Part shown: in pieces, positions 1-6,637 of the stretch | How positions within the stretch are numbered: the first letter of the stretch is position 1 | Layout: each line of letters opens with the position of its first letter | From: Candidatus Nanopelagicales bacterium | GTDB lineage: Bacteria; Actinomycetota; Actinomycetes; S36-B12; UBA10799 | Direction of reading: 5' to 3' | Length of the DNA stretch: 6,893 nt | Assembly: GCA_025455985.1 (NCBI GenBank) | Contig: JALOLM010000267.1 | Location: 1 to 6,893 of the forward strand | Program-made: the position numbers and the translations under genes | The notes under the pieces: generated by a model | Database searches by the model: none | What the model was told of the DNA's origin: nothing | Seen by the model: only the letters and a program-made list of their open reading frames with translations

Positions 1-3
1 TAT

Positions 4-51
4 CTGGCTCCCACGCTCCCGCGTGGGAGCAAGTGCGGACGCTCCGCGTCC
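4..51 (+). repeat. REP element A (two-hairpin extragenic palindrome), downstream flank of the RAYT gene
   Basis: Two hairpins in tandem. The large one (7-30) has 10-bp arms GCTCCCACGC / GCGTGGGAGC around a TCCC loop. The small one (37-51) has 6-bp arms GGACGC / GCGTCC around TCC. The reverse complement of this unit recurs at 633-678 with one loop indel and one substitution, so the transposase gene at 59-589 sits between two inverted REPs. This is the usual arrangement for RAYT genes and their cognate REPs. The element starts 8 bases past the transposase stop codon and could also act as its transcription or mRNA 3' boundary (inference). Confidence 0.88.
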
Positions 52-58
52 CGTCCGC

Positions 59-589
59 TCACCACTGGGTGACGACCTCGATCAACCCCTCCTGCCCCGC
101 ATAATTGCGCGCGCTGGAATAGCGCCAGTGCAGCGGGTCGTCGACATAGCCGCGGGCAACCGGGTTGTCGTGAATGTAGTCGAGCTTCTGCCGCATCATG
201 ACCTCGCCCTCGATCAGCTCCGGGTGCGAACCCTCCTGCCACACCTGGTGCTCGCGGTCGGCCTTGTGCCGGGCCTTGTGCCAGGCGAGGAGATCGAGCA
301 CCGGTGAGCGCCGCTCGCGCAGCCGGTCGATGATCCTGCGCGCGGTGTAGGACTTGAAGCTCGCGATGGCCTTGCCGAGCTGCGGAGCGGCGGCGAGCAG
401 GTGGCAGTGGTTCTCCAGGATGACATAGCCGAAGAGCGTCAGGCGGCCTTCGCCTTGTAGGTAGCCGAGCGCGTCCAGAAGGATCTGGGCGTTGGCGGGC
501 TGGGCGAAGAGCGGGAGCCACTGCACCACGGTGCAGGTCAAAAGGTGCGGCGCCGTATCGTCGAGGATGCGGTAGCGGTCGCGGCCCAT
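59..589 (-). CDS. REP-associated tyrosine transposase (RAYT, IS200/IS605-like HUH Y1 nuclease)
   Basis: A 176-residue protein of the Y1 HUH single-strand nuclease family; known RAYTs bind and nick REP hairpins and are thought to spread them within a genome. The HUH-type metal site is visible as H61-C-H63 in a 'LENHCHLL' context. The candidate nucleophile is Y81 in 'FKSYTARR'. The C-terminal part carries the RAYT hallmark 'LDYIHDNPVARGY' (about residues 136-148) followed by 'WRYSSARNY' (155-163). Length and motif order look complete. The start at 589 gives the expected short N-terminus before the first strand, but no good Shine-Dalgarno sequence is visible, so expression may be weak. The gene ends in TGA. 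REP copies lie immediately on both sides, which strongly supports the assignment. Activity is not shown by sequence. Confidence 0.93.
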   Translation of the reverse strand: MGRDRYRILDDTAPHLLTCTVVQWLPLFAQPANAQILLDALGYLQGEGRLTLFGYVILENHCHLLAAAPQLGKAIASFKSYTARRIIDRLRERRSPVLDLLAWHKARHKADREHQVWQEGSHPELIEGEVMMRQKLDYIHDNPVARGYVDDPLHWRYSSARNYAGQEGLIEVVTQW

Positions 590-617
590 TGGCGCGGGTG
601 CTCGCGGGGTGGCTGTA

Positions 618-678
618 CCCGCAAGGTTAGTCGACGCGGAGCGTCGGCACTTGCTCCCACGCGGAGCGTGGGAGCCAG
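618..678 (-). repeat. REP element B, upstream flank of the RAYT gene (inverted relative to REP A)
   Basis: Small hairpin 632-646 (CGACGC / GCGTCG, loop GGA) and large hairpin 653-675 (GCTCCCACGC / GCGTGGGAGC, loop GGA). Bases 633-678 are the reverse complement of REP A apart from one indel and one substitution. The similarity to REP D extends left of the palindromes to about 618 (CCCGC-AGGTT stretch), so the repeating unit here is about 61 bases rather than only the hairpins. Confidence 0.9.
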
Positions 679-696
679 AGTGGTATGCGTTCTCTC

Positions 697-742
697 GTTC
701 CCACGCTCCGCGTGGGAATGCGTTCTTGGCCGCTCCGCGGCC
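697..742 (+). repeat. REP element C
   Basis: Same orientation as REP A: large hairpin 698-718 (TTCCCACGC / GCGTGGGAA, loop TCC), then small hairpin 728-742 (GGCCGC / GCGGCC, loop TCC). Compared with A, the stems differ by paired substitutions (outer C-G to T-A in the large stem, A-T to C-G in the small stem) while the TCC loop is kept. It faces REP B head to head across 18 bases, forming a BIME-like pair. Confidence 0.85.
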
Positions 743-813
743 CGTGCGGGGGGCGGTACTGCGCAGTCGGGCGTGCTGGCGGCCGCGGCCGTTTTGCCTG
801 GGGGTTGGCGCTG

Positions 814-874
814 CCCGCGAGGTTCTCGACGCGGAGCGTCGGTGCTTGCTCCCACGCTGGAGCGCGGGAGCCAG
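814..874 (-). repeat. REP element D
   Basis: A direct repeat of REP B, offset by about 195 bases. The small hairpin is at 827-841 (CGACGC / GCGTCG, loop GGA). The large hairpin at 848-871 has arms GCTCCCACGC / GCGCGGGAGC with one A-C mismatch and a TGGA loop. The mismatch suggests a copy that has begun to decay. The 71 bases between C and D (743-813) are GC-rich and show no gene or clear repeat. Confidence 0.85.
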
Positions 875-890
875 AGCGGCGGGCGCGCGG

Positions 891-905
891 GCGTGGGAGC
901 CAGAG
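891..905 (-). repeat. Partial REP (right half only)
   Basis: GCGTGGGAGCCAGAG repeats the distal arm and flank of REPs B and D (666-680 in B) without the other arm or the small hairpin. It looks like a truncated copy lying just before the terminator of the large gene. Confidence 0.6.
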
Positions 906-927
906 GGCCAGAGCGGCCGCAGGGCAC

Positions 928-960
928 AATAAAAAGCGGGCCACCCTGGGGTGGCCCGCT
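928..960 (-). terminator. Rho-independent terminator of the large dihaem gene
   Basis: Perfect 12-bp inverted repeat (AGCGGGCCACCC at 935-946, GGGTGGCCCGCT at 949-960) with a minimal loop. On the minus strand the hairpin is followed directly by TTTTTATT, the arrangement of a strong intrinsic terminator. It begins 41 bases past the stop codon at 1002, so the large gene's transcript should end before the REP/RAYT region. Confidence 0.93.
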
Positions 961-1001
961 GAGTTAGCGCACGCGTCCGTGCGTGCTTGGTGAGTCACCG
1001 A

Positions 1002-4000
1002 CTACTCGGCCGTGTTCTGACTCCCCGGCAGCGTGTAGGCGTTGGTGTCGGAGACCCAGTCATCGAGCCACCAGACCCTCCGGGCCATGGCGTCGGCTTC
1101 GATGACGTCGCTCTCGTAGTCGCCCTTGGTCTCGTAGACCCACTGCGTCCAGACGGCGTACAGCTTGGAGCCATCCGGGTTGGCCTCGAGATCGGCCTCG
1201 CTGGAGCCGGTGTCCCCGCCCGTGTTCATGTTGTCGAACTCGTTGCAGAAGCCCGAGCCGACGACCACGTCGGACACGTCCGTTTCATAGGCGGTGTTGG
1301 GCCAGCACGCCGCGAGGTCGGCCGTAAGCCCATCCGTATCCGTCTCCGTCCACACCACGTAGTTGTCACCGAAGGACTCGGCACGCATGTAGAACAGATC
1401 GAGCGGCTCGGCCTCACCGTCGGCCACCGTGTTGTTGTCACCGGTCTCGAACACCACGAAGTACCGCGAGGCGTTCCGTGCGTCGGTGTCCTGCACCAAC
1501 GAGGTGTCGTCGCAGCTCCAGGTGCTGTCGGCGCCTGTGGCATCCGTCTCCGGCAGACCATCCAAGCAGGTGTCCGTGATGCTCAGGCCATACACCGAGC
1601 CGGTCATGGCGTAACGCGGGTCCAGCGTGGTGATGTTCATCGACTTGTGCTGGGTCACGTTACGGGCATGCTCCGCAACTCCCGGAGCGAAGTCGTAGCA
1701 CACCTTGGGCTCGTTCGGCTCGCCGGTGCCGGTCTCGGTCCCGCGATAGGACTCGCAGGTCACGGTGCCACTACCCGAATAGTTGTTGCCATCCGCGGCG
1801 TCGAACGTGTTCGGGGTCGTGGTCCAGCTATTGCCGCCGTCGAAGGAGCGCCGGATGTACAGGTCGTAGCGGTCGCTGCCCTTGGCGTTGAGGCGCCAGT
1901 TGGGCGACCAGGCGTAGAGGAACATCACGAAGTCGCCGTCCAGGAAGCCCCGGTGACCCTTGGAGATGTCGAGCGGGTTGTACCAGGACTGGTCTTGGAG
2001 GTTGCTCTCGGGGACCGTGGCGTCGCAGGTCACCGGCGTGATGTCACCACCTTCCTGCGGCGCACCGCCCGACGGGCATTGATGCCAGGTGAGCACACGG
2101 GTGGTGTTGCCCTCGCCCTGAACGACTCCCTGCAGGATCGGGTTGGTGTCGCCGATGCAGAAGGTCGACCCCTCCTCGCTCGTATCGCAGGTCACCGTCG
2201 GGCAAACGTCTTCACCATCGCCGTCATCGACGCAGGTATCCGGTGTCACGGACGAGAGGTTGGTCGGCGTGTCGGCGCAGACGCCCTTCGGGTAGTACGG
2301 GTTGGCCCCGGGCTCGATCAGGAAGGTCTCGCAGACCATGTTCTCGAAGCCGTAGGGGTTGACCTCGATGCCCGGGAGGGCCGCCGCGGCCGCCAGGACA
2401 CCGCCGTTCTCGTCGATCGGGCACTCGGGCGGGATCGGGCCGGTGCATACCAGGTCCGGCACGGCCGAGGTATCGACCACCGTCCAGGGTCCGAAGGCCG
2501 GTGTCGGGACGTCCCAATCGGCTAGCTGGATGGCACAGGGGATCGCGTTCCAGGTGTCGGCGTTGATGTTGTAGGTCACCGAGGTGCCGGTTTCATCTAC
2601 GATCCTCGGGGAGCCGTACAGGGCGGTGGTCACCGCGTTGCGCAGTTGCAGGCGGGTCCCGGTGCGGGTGGTGGTATCCCACGGAATGCCGTCGTAACCG
2701 CTGACGGTCACCTCCAGCCGCCATCCGCCGGTGGAGATCACGCGCAGCGTGGCGCTCTCGACCACCGGCTTCTCCGGGTTGTCGACGTTGTCGTCGATCG
2801 GGCACTCGGCCGGCTCTTCGGGCACATAGTCCTCCGGCAGCACCATGCGGCGCAGGAAGGTGTCGGCGGGTCCGCCCTGGCGCATCGGGCCCTGCTTCCA
2901 GGACGGGATGGCCACCAGGCCATTCACGCTGGCCACTGCCTTGTCGATGGACTGCACCAGCAGGCTGGTGCGGCGGGCGATCTCGGTGCTGACGATCTCG
3001 AAGTCGTAGACGCCGTAGAGGCTCGTGCCATTCTCGCCCATCACGGCGGTGTTCATCTTGCCGTACCACTCGCCGGTCTCCCAGTAGACCTCGGGCTGGT
3101 TCAGCAGGTCGCCCTGGTAGACCAGGTTCGCGACCAGGCTGTTCGGCTCGAGGGTGCCATCCTCACGGATGCCCGCGGAGGTGTCCGGGGTGCCCATGTC
3201 GAAGCTGTGCCACCAGGCGTTCTTGCCGATCTCCTCGGTGCAGGTGGGATCGGTCTCGGACTCTTCCTCCGTGCAGAGCTCCGCATAGCCGTCGCCGTCG
3301 GCGTCGGGGCGGAAGAAGTACTTGCCGAGACCCTTCGACTCCTCGACCGCCATCATCACCCAGGCGCTCCGGTCACCGGTTGCCGCGTCGGCGGTGTAGC
3401 CCTGCAGACCAAGCCGGGGCCGCGTGGCGGAGGTGTTGGCCCGGTTGGGCAGGTCGGCAACGCCGTCGCCGTCGGAGTCGGCGACGCACATCAGCGTCGG
3501 CCTATCCGCATCCGGTCCGGTGAGGACGGTGATGGTGTCGGCGCACTGGTTCTTCAGGCCGAAGGGCGCGGCCAGCGCGTAGTCGCAGTACGGGTCGTCG
3601 GTGATGACACCAGTCGTCTCATCCGGCGCGTTGCACTTGGCGTTGTTGGTGAGGCGCATGGGGATGGCCATGGGCACGAACACCTGGGGCCGGCCGCTGA
3701 CGGCCAGATCGTGGTCGATCACGTTGATCGGGTCCGCAAGCACCTCTCCGCTTTCGTCGAGCTGCTCGACCAGGTCGAAGTACTCCCAGTTGATGAAGGA
3801 GTACCAGACGTCGGTCTGGGGATGGGCGACTGCGCCGCTCCAGCCCTCGCCGGGGCCTTCACCCTGGCCGGGACGCAGCCCTTCGGGGTCTTCCTGCCAG
3901 GTGATGGCGAAACCGGCGCCCTTGACCGCCTCTTCAACGTCCTCCGTGCGCGGGTCGTCGCCGGGCAGCAGGATGCCGCGGGCGGTCCAGACGCAGCCGA

Positions 4001-5279
4001 AAGGCACCACGCCGGCCTGGGGATAGCCCTCGTCGGCGAAGTCGATGGAGCCCTGCTTGCCGGCGACACCGAAGGCGTCGAACAGGTAGAGGTCGTCGAC
4101 CGTCTCATCGATGGGGCTGGTGAAGCCCTCCAGACCCGAAATGCCCAAGGTCTCGCTGCCGCCGCGGATGAAGTTGGTGATGTTCGTCAGGCGGGCCTGC
4201 TGATCAGGGTCAGCCAGGCCGTCTTCGGTCACCATGGAGTAGGCCGGCTGCCCCTGGGAGCAGAAGCGGCTGGGCCAGGCGATGAGGGTCTTGTTGCCGG
4301 CGGTGGCGTGGAAGACGTTGAAGGCGCCTCCGGGGTATTCGACCAGGTTGATCGGGCTGCCCACGCAGTTCTCGACCGGCTCGCCGGTCCTCCTGTCCAC
4401 CACGGTGATGGCCGGGCCCTCGATGAGGCGGTTGGTTTCGTTGGTGTACTGGGCGGCCACGACGCAGGGCATGTTGGCGCCGACCCTGATGTTGGCATTG
4501 AATCTGCCTTGGGGGTTGGCTCTAGCGGTGCCGACGACATCGCCATTGATGGCGTTGATGATGGTAACGGTGACCCTCGGCAAGGCGTTCTCACCCGAGA
4601 TCTTGAGCCTGTTCCTGTCGGCGAGGGCCTCGTAGACGATCGGGCCGATGTCGAGCGGCGCGGGCTCGTCCCACTTGTTGCCGTGGCAGCTATAGCAGGA
4701 CGGGGCCTGGGCCGTGCCCTGCAGGCCGACGCCGTGGCACTCGGTGCAGTGGCTGGTGAACGGCAGCGGCAGCGGGTCCTTGTTGCCCGGGATGTGGTCT
4801 GTCTCGAGGTTGAAGGAGCTGAGGTCCGCGGCTTCGGACAGGTTGGTCTGCTTCCAGGTCACGCCGTCGTCCAGACTCACCGCGGCATAGGCGTCCATGA
4901 ACGAATGCATGAACGCGGTGTGCTCCGGCTCGACGAAGGGGCCGTAGATGAAGGTGTTGATCAGCGGCTTGGCCACTGGCAGCTCTTCGACCAGGTCTCC
5001 GTCGATGTTGATGTACGGGATGAGGCCGGTGCTTTCTCCGGTGCTGCCGGTTGCGGGCGCACCGCTCGCGGCCTGAGCCGGGACGTAGAACAGCATCAGG
5101 TCCGTGAAGGCGTGCTCCGCCTCCGGCAGCAGGGCGTTCACGGCGTCCTGAGGGAAGTCGGGGACCTGGATGGTCTGCGACATGCTCTTGTTGTTGATCA
5201 AACCGTCGTCGGCGACCGCGAGGCCGCCCGATCCGGTGAGAAGTGCCGCCAGACAGAGCGGCAGGAATCTCGATCTCAT
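1002..5279 (-). CDS. Giant exported dihaem-c protein with Asp-box repeats (choice-of-anchor O-like)
   Basis: A 1425-residue protein of unknown function. The start at 5279 is chosen because it follows AGGAGGA by 5 bases and begins a clean Sec signal peptide (MRSR, hydrophobic core, likely cleavage AVA|DD after residue 23); an in-frame ATG at 5360 would only add a basic, non-signal leader. Two CXXCH motifs, CTECH (178-182) and CYSCH (195-199), predict two covalently bound c haems, so maturation is periplasmic. An Asp-box 'SLDDGVTW' lies at 135-142 and a second, 'SFDGGNSW', at 1145-1152, typical of BNR/sialidase-type propeller blades. Acidic DxDxDG loops at 601-609 and 659-665 look like calcium sites. 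An Ig-like stretch probably follows the haem region. About 28 further cysteines suggest disulfides. No C-terminal membrane helix or sorting signal is seen, so it is probably periplasmic or secreted. It appears monocistronic, with an FNR box upstream. The family call is from memory of similar proteins and is moderate; the gene itself is secure. Confidence 0.85.
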   Translation of the reverse strand: MRSRFLPLCLAALLTGSGGLAVADDGLINNKSMSQTIQVPDFPQDAVNALLPEAEHAFTDLMLFYVPAQAASGAPATGSTGESTGLIPYINIDGDLVEELPVAKPLINTFIYGPFVEPEHTAFMHSFMDAYAAVSLDDGVTWKQTNLSEAADLSSFNLETDHIPGNKDPLPLPFTSHCTECHGVGLQGTAQAPSCYSCHGNKWDEPAPLDIGPIVYEALADRNRLKISGENALPRVTVTIINAINGDVVGTARANPQGRFNANIRVGANMPCVVAAQYTNETNRLIEGPAITVVDRRTGEPVENCVGSPINLVEYPGGAFNVFHATAGNKTLIAWPSRFCSQGQPAYSMVTEDGLADPDQQARLTNITNFIRGGSETLGISGLEGFTSPIDETVDDLYLFDAFGVAGKQGSIDFADEGYPQAGVVPFGCVWTARGILLPGDDPRTEDVEEAVKGAGFAITWQEDPEGLRPGQGEGPGEGWSGAVAHPQTDVWYSFINWEYFDLVEQLDESGEVLADPINVIDHDLAVSGRPQVFVPMAIPMRLTNNAKCNAPDETTGVITDDPYCDYALAAPFGLKNQCADTITVLTGPDADRPTLMCVADSDGDGVADLPNRANTSATRPRLGLQGYTADAATGDRSAWVMMAVEESKGLGKYFFRPDADGDGYAELCTEEESETDPTCTEEIGKNAWWHSFDMGTPDTSAGIREDGTLEPNSLVANLVYQGDLLNQPEVYWETGEWYGKMNTAVMGENGTSLYGVYDFEIVSTEIARRTSLLVQSIDKAVASVNGLVAIPSWKQGPMRQGGPADTFLRRMVLPEDYVPEEPAECPIDDNVDNPEKPVVESATLRVISTGGWRLEVTVSGYDGIPWDTTTRTGTRLQLRNAVTTALYGSPRIVDETGTSVTYNINADTWNAIPCAIQLADWDVPTPAFGPWTVVDTSAVPDLVCTGPIPPECPIDENGGVLAAAAALPGIEVNPYGFENMVCETFLIEPGANPYYPKGVCADTPTNLSSVTPDTCVDDGDGEDVCPTVTCDTSEEGSTFCIGDTNPILQGVVQGEGNTTRVLTWHQCPSGGAPQEGGDITPVTCDATVPESNLQDQSWYNPLDISKGHRGFLDGDFVMFLYAWSPNWRLNAKGSDRYDLYIRRSFDGGNSWTTTPNTFDAADGNNYSGSGTVTCESYRGTETGTGEPNEPKVCYDFAPGVAEHARNVTQHKSMNITTLDPRYAMTGSVYGLSITDTCLDGLPETDATGADSTWSCDDTSLVQDTDARNASRYFVVFETGDNNTVADGEAEPLDLFYMRAESFGDNYVVWTETDTDGLTADLAACWPNTAYETDVSDVVVGSGFCNEFDNMNTGGDTGSSEADLEANPDGSKLYAVWTQWVYETKGDYESDVIEADAMARRVWWLDDWVSDTNAYTLPGSQNTAE
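2410..2809 (-). repeat. In-frame 19-bp direct repeat bounding a 127-residue module of the giant protein
   Basis: TCGTCGATCGGGCACTCGG occurs at 2410-2428 and again at 2791-2809, exactly 381 bases (127 codons) apart in the same reading frame. It encodes ECPID(D/E)N at residues 825-831 and 952-958. The stretch between looks like a single beta-rich domain ('TLRVISTGGWRLEVTVSGYD' near its start). The edges suggest that a domain was inserted or duplicated with its boundary sequence. Confidence 0.75.
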
Positions 5280-5284
5280 GACAT

Positions 5285-5291
5285 TCCTCCT
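5285..5291 (-). promoter_or_regulatory. Ribosome binding site of the giant gene
   Basis: AGGAGGA on the minus strand, 5 bases before the ATG at 5279. It is a near-consensus Shine-Dalgarno sequence and decides the start codon in favour of 5279 over the upstream in-frame ATG at 5360. Confidence 0.9.
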
Positions 5292-5314
5292 ACGTTTCTC
5301 CACAAATCCGAGGC

Positions 5315-5337
5315 GCGCCCGGCCCAGTGCCGGGCGC
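5315..5337 (-). other. GC-rich hairpin in the leader of the giant gene
   Basis: Perfect 9-bp stem (GCGCCCGGC / GCCGGGCGC) with a 5-base loop, ending 36 bases before the start codon and 23 bases before the ribosome site. No T tract follows on the minus strand, so it is not an ordinary terminator. It may stabilise the mRNA leader or affect translation (inference). Confidence 0.5.
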
Positions 5338-5546
5338 CGCCCCTCCTTTCCCTTTAGCAACGCACATCTCCCTATCCTCTACGGCCGCCCGGCAGAACTC
5401 CTGGCCGGGTGGTCCGAGAAACCGTTTGCGCCGGCCGGAGCCGGCCCGCCTGAGCGAGCAAGAAGTGTACCGAGAGCGGCGTGCAGGCCGCGAAGCCGCG
5501 CCGCGGCTGGGGATCGGCCTGAGCGGCCGAGGCGGCGCGCGGCGCG

Positions 5547-5552
5547 AGTGTA
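5547..5552 (-). promoter_or_regulatory. Candidate -10 element for the giant gene
   Basis: TACACT on the minus strand (4 of 6 matches to TATAAT), 28 bases past the FNR box. A standard class II FNR promoter would have about 22 bases here, so the spacing is not ideal. No -35 hexamer is seen at the right distance, as is common for activator-dependent promoters. If used, it gives a leader of roughly 260 bases. Confidence 0.3.
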
Positions 5553-5580
5553 CGCAATCGGCGACACATGGGTTAAAAAA

Positions 5581-5594
5581 TTGACAAATATCAA
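5581..5594 (-). promoter_or_regulatory. FNR/CRP-family operator upstream of the giant gene
   Basis: TTGAC-AAAT-ATCAA on the plus strand (TTGAT-ATTT-GTCAA on the minus strand). This differs from the FNR consensus TTGAT-N4-ATCAA at a single base. It lies in an A/T-rich island (about 5571-5603) inside very GC-rich DNA, between an FNR-like regulator gene and the large gene. It is therefore the obvious binding site for that regulator, most likely activating the large gene. It lies about 300 bases before the start codon. Confidence 0.82.
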
Positions 5595-5617
5595 TCTTTT
5601 TAGCCGACAACCGGGAC

Positions 5618-5679
5618 CAGAAAGCCGCGGGCAGATTGCGAAAGACCCTCTAACGAGCTGTTTTTTGGGCGGCTTTCTG
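5618..5679. repeat. 11-bp inverted repeat between regulator and giant gene
   Basis: CAGAAAGCCGC at 5618-5628 and its exact complement GCGGCTTTCTG at 5669-5679, with 40 bases between. The right arm can alternatively form a small local hairpin (GCGGC-TTTCT-GCCGC, 5669-5683). It lies upstream of the FNR box relative to the large gene. It may be a binding site for a second regulator or a folded end of the regulator transcript; the sequence does not decide. Confidence 0.5.
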
Positions 5680-5704
5680 CCGCAACAACCGGCACCCAAC
5701 GTGT

Positions 5705-5726
5705 AAAAAGGCTTGACACCCAACCC
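5705..5726 (-). terminator. Possible weak terminator of the regulator gene
   Basis: On the minus strand GGGTTG and CAAGCC can pair with one G-G mismatch around a 5-base loop and are followed by TTTTT, 33 bases after the regulator stop codon. The stem is short, so read-through into the large gene is possible. Confidence 0.3.
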
Positions 5727-5758
5727 GGCGGGGCGGCCGTGGCGCGAGCGGCGGGCGC

Positions 5759-6502
5759 TCACGAGAGGGCCTCCAGGTCGCACTCGTAGGTGTGCGGGGC
5801 GACGTGCTTGAGGACCTTCTCGCGCTTGAGCTCGGCGACCACCCGGCTGACCGATTCGCGCGAGGCGCCGAGGATGGCGGCGAGGTCGTCCATCAGGGGA
5901 AGCCGCAGTGGTTGGCCCTCGGCGGCGTCGAGCTCGGCGAGCATACGCACCAGGCGGCGCACGCGCTCCGCCACGGGGCCGTCGTAGAGCTCGGCGAGCC
6001 AACGGTCGGCGCAGCCGATCTGCTGCTCCCATTGCCCGATCACCCCATCGGAGAGCTGGATGTTGCGCCGCTGCAGCTCGTCGAAGACGGCGAGCGGGAT
6101 GCGGCAGAGCTCGGCCTCGCGGAGCGCCGCCGCGGTGTGCCAGTAGAAGCCCTGGGTGAGGGCCTCCAGCCCGGCCGCGCTGCCGCGCCCGAGGATGCGG
6201 ACGATGCGATCGCCGCCGTGCTCGCAGCGCTTGCTGAGCTTCAGGGTGCCGCTGCGGATGGTGTAGACGGCCTCGGCGGGCTCGTCCTCGCGGTAGATGA
6301 GCGTCCCCGGCGGGCAGATGGCGCTGCGGATGGGAAGGAAGATGTGCTCGAAGTCCGGCCCGCGCAGGGCGGAGAAAAGCGCCTGCTGGCGCATCGGGCA
6401 ATGGCGGCAGTCGGCGACGGTCGCCCAGCGCTCCTCGCCGCAACGCGGATCGGTCTCTACCGGCGCGGGCAGCCGGGGGTGATCGGTCGGCTGGTTGGAC
6501 AT
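5759..6502 (-). CDS. Crp/Fnr-family transcriptional regulator with variant FNR cysteine set
   Basis: A 247-residue cytoplasmic regulator. Order: cysteine-containing N-terminus (1-40), cyclic-nucleotide-type beta-roll (about 45-140, with 'AVYTIRSGTLKL' at 78-89), long dimer helix (about 145-190) and winged HTH (about 195-247). The recognition helix has E216-x-x-S219-R220, the same E-x-x-S-R signature as FNR, predicting TTGAT-N4-ATCAA-type sites; one such site lies upstream of the next gene. C32-x-x-C35 aligns with FNR Cys20/Cys23, and C133 in 'CRIPLAVFDEL' aligns with Cys122 in FNR's 'CEIPFETLDDL'. The position of FNR Cys29 is Ala41; C21 or C63 might supply a fourth ligand. A [4Fe-4S] oxygen sensor is therefore plausible but unproven. 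The start at 6502 is preferred because GGAG lies 8 bases upstream; the in-frame ATG at 6637 would add a hydrophobic leader atypical of this family and would overlap the operator-like box. Confidence 0.93.
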   Translation of the reverse strand: MSNQPTDHPRLPAPVETDPRCGEERWATVADCRHCPMRQQALFSALRGPDFEHIFLPIRSAICPPGTLIYREDEPAEAVYTIRSGTLKLSKRCEHGGDRIVRILGRGSAAGLEALTQGFYWHTAAALREAELCRIPLAVFDELQRRNIQLSDGVIGQWEQQIGCADRWLAELYDGPVAERVRRLVRMLAELDAAEGQPLRLPLMDDLAAILGASRESVSRVVAELKREKVLKHVAPHTYECDLEALS

Positions 6503-6510
6503 GAGGCGGG

Positions 6511-6514
6511 CTCC
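6511..6514 (-). promoter_or_regulatory. Ribosome binding site of the Crp/Fnr regulator
   Basis: GGAG on the minus strand, 8 bases before the ATG at 6502. It supports the shorter start. Confidence 0.65.
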
Positions 6515-6623
6515 GTTGCCTGATGCTGCCACCGGGGACCCTCCGTCAGGGCGGGTCCGGTAGCCGTGCGAACAGAAGCGTAAAACAAAAACTGAGAACC
6601 AGAGCACAAAATCGAATGGAAAA

Positions 6624-6637
6624 ATGACAAAAAGCAA
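6624..6637 (-). promoter_or_regulatory. Degenerate FNR-like box upstream of the regulator (possible autoregulation)
   Basis: TTGCT-TTTT-GTCAT on the minus strand: each half matches the FNR half-site at 4 of 5 bases. It lies 121 bases before the regulator start, in an A/T-rich island like that at 5581. Over 23 bases (6624-6646 against 5581-5603) the two sites agree at 19 positions, including the flanking T tract. No convincing -10 element was found downstream. Confidence 0.55.

Noticed and set aside
597..905. CRISPR array or multiple small genes in the repeat-rich region
   Set aside because: The repeats are two-hairpin REPs in alternating orientation with unequal spacing, not uniform direct repeats with spacers, and the open frames there are translations of the palindromes.
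2646..5357. Very long plus-strand open frame (903 codons) antisense to the giant gene, and another at 987-2525
   Set aside because: The minus-strand frame has a signal peptide, haem motifs, Asp boxes, a ribosome site and a terminator. The opposing frames are low-complexity Val/Gly/Ala/Arg-rich translations with no motifs, as expected of antisense shadows in high-GC coding DNA.
5280..5360. 27-residue N-terminal extension of the giant protein from an ATG at 5360
   Set aside because: It is basic and would bury the signal peptide; the ATG at 5279 has a near-consensus ribosome site. The region is better read as leader.
5581..5609. Plus-strand sigma-70 promoter starting with TTGACA at 5581
   Set aside because: No -10 element lies at 16-18 bases and no plus-strand gene follows; the bases are better explained as half of the FNR palindrome.
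5379..6443. Minus-strand open frame of 354 codons overlapping the regulator in another frame
   Set aside because: The translation is Arg/Ala/Pro-rich without domains, whereas the 5759-6502 frame gives a full Crp/Fnr protein.
6503..6637. 45-residue hydrophobic N-terminal extension of the regulator from an ATG at 6637
   Set aside because: Crp/Fnr proteins do not carry such a leader, the region overlaps the operator-like box, and the ATG at 6502 has a GGAG at good spacing.
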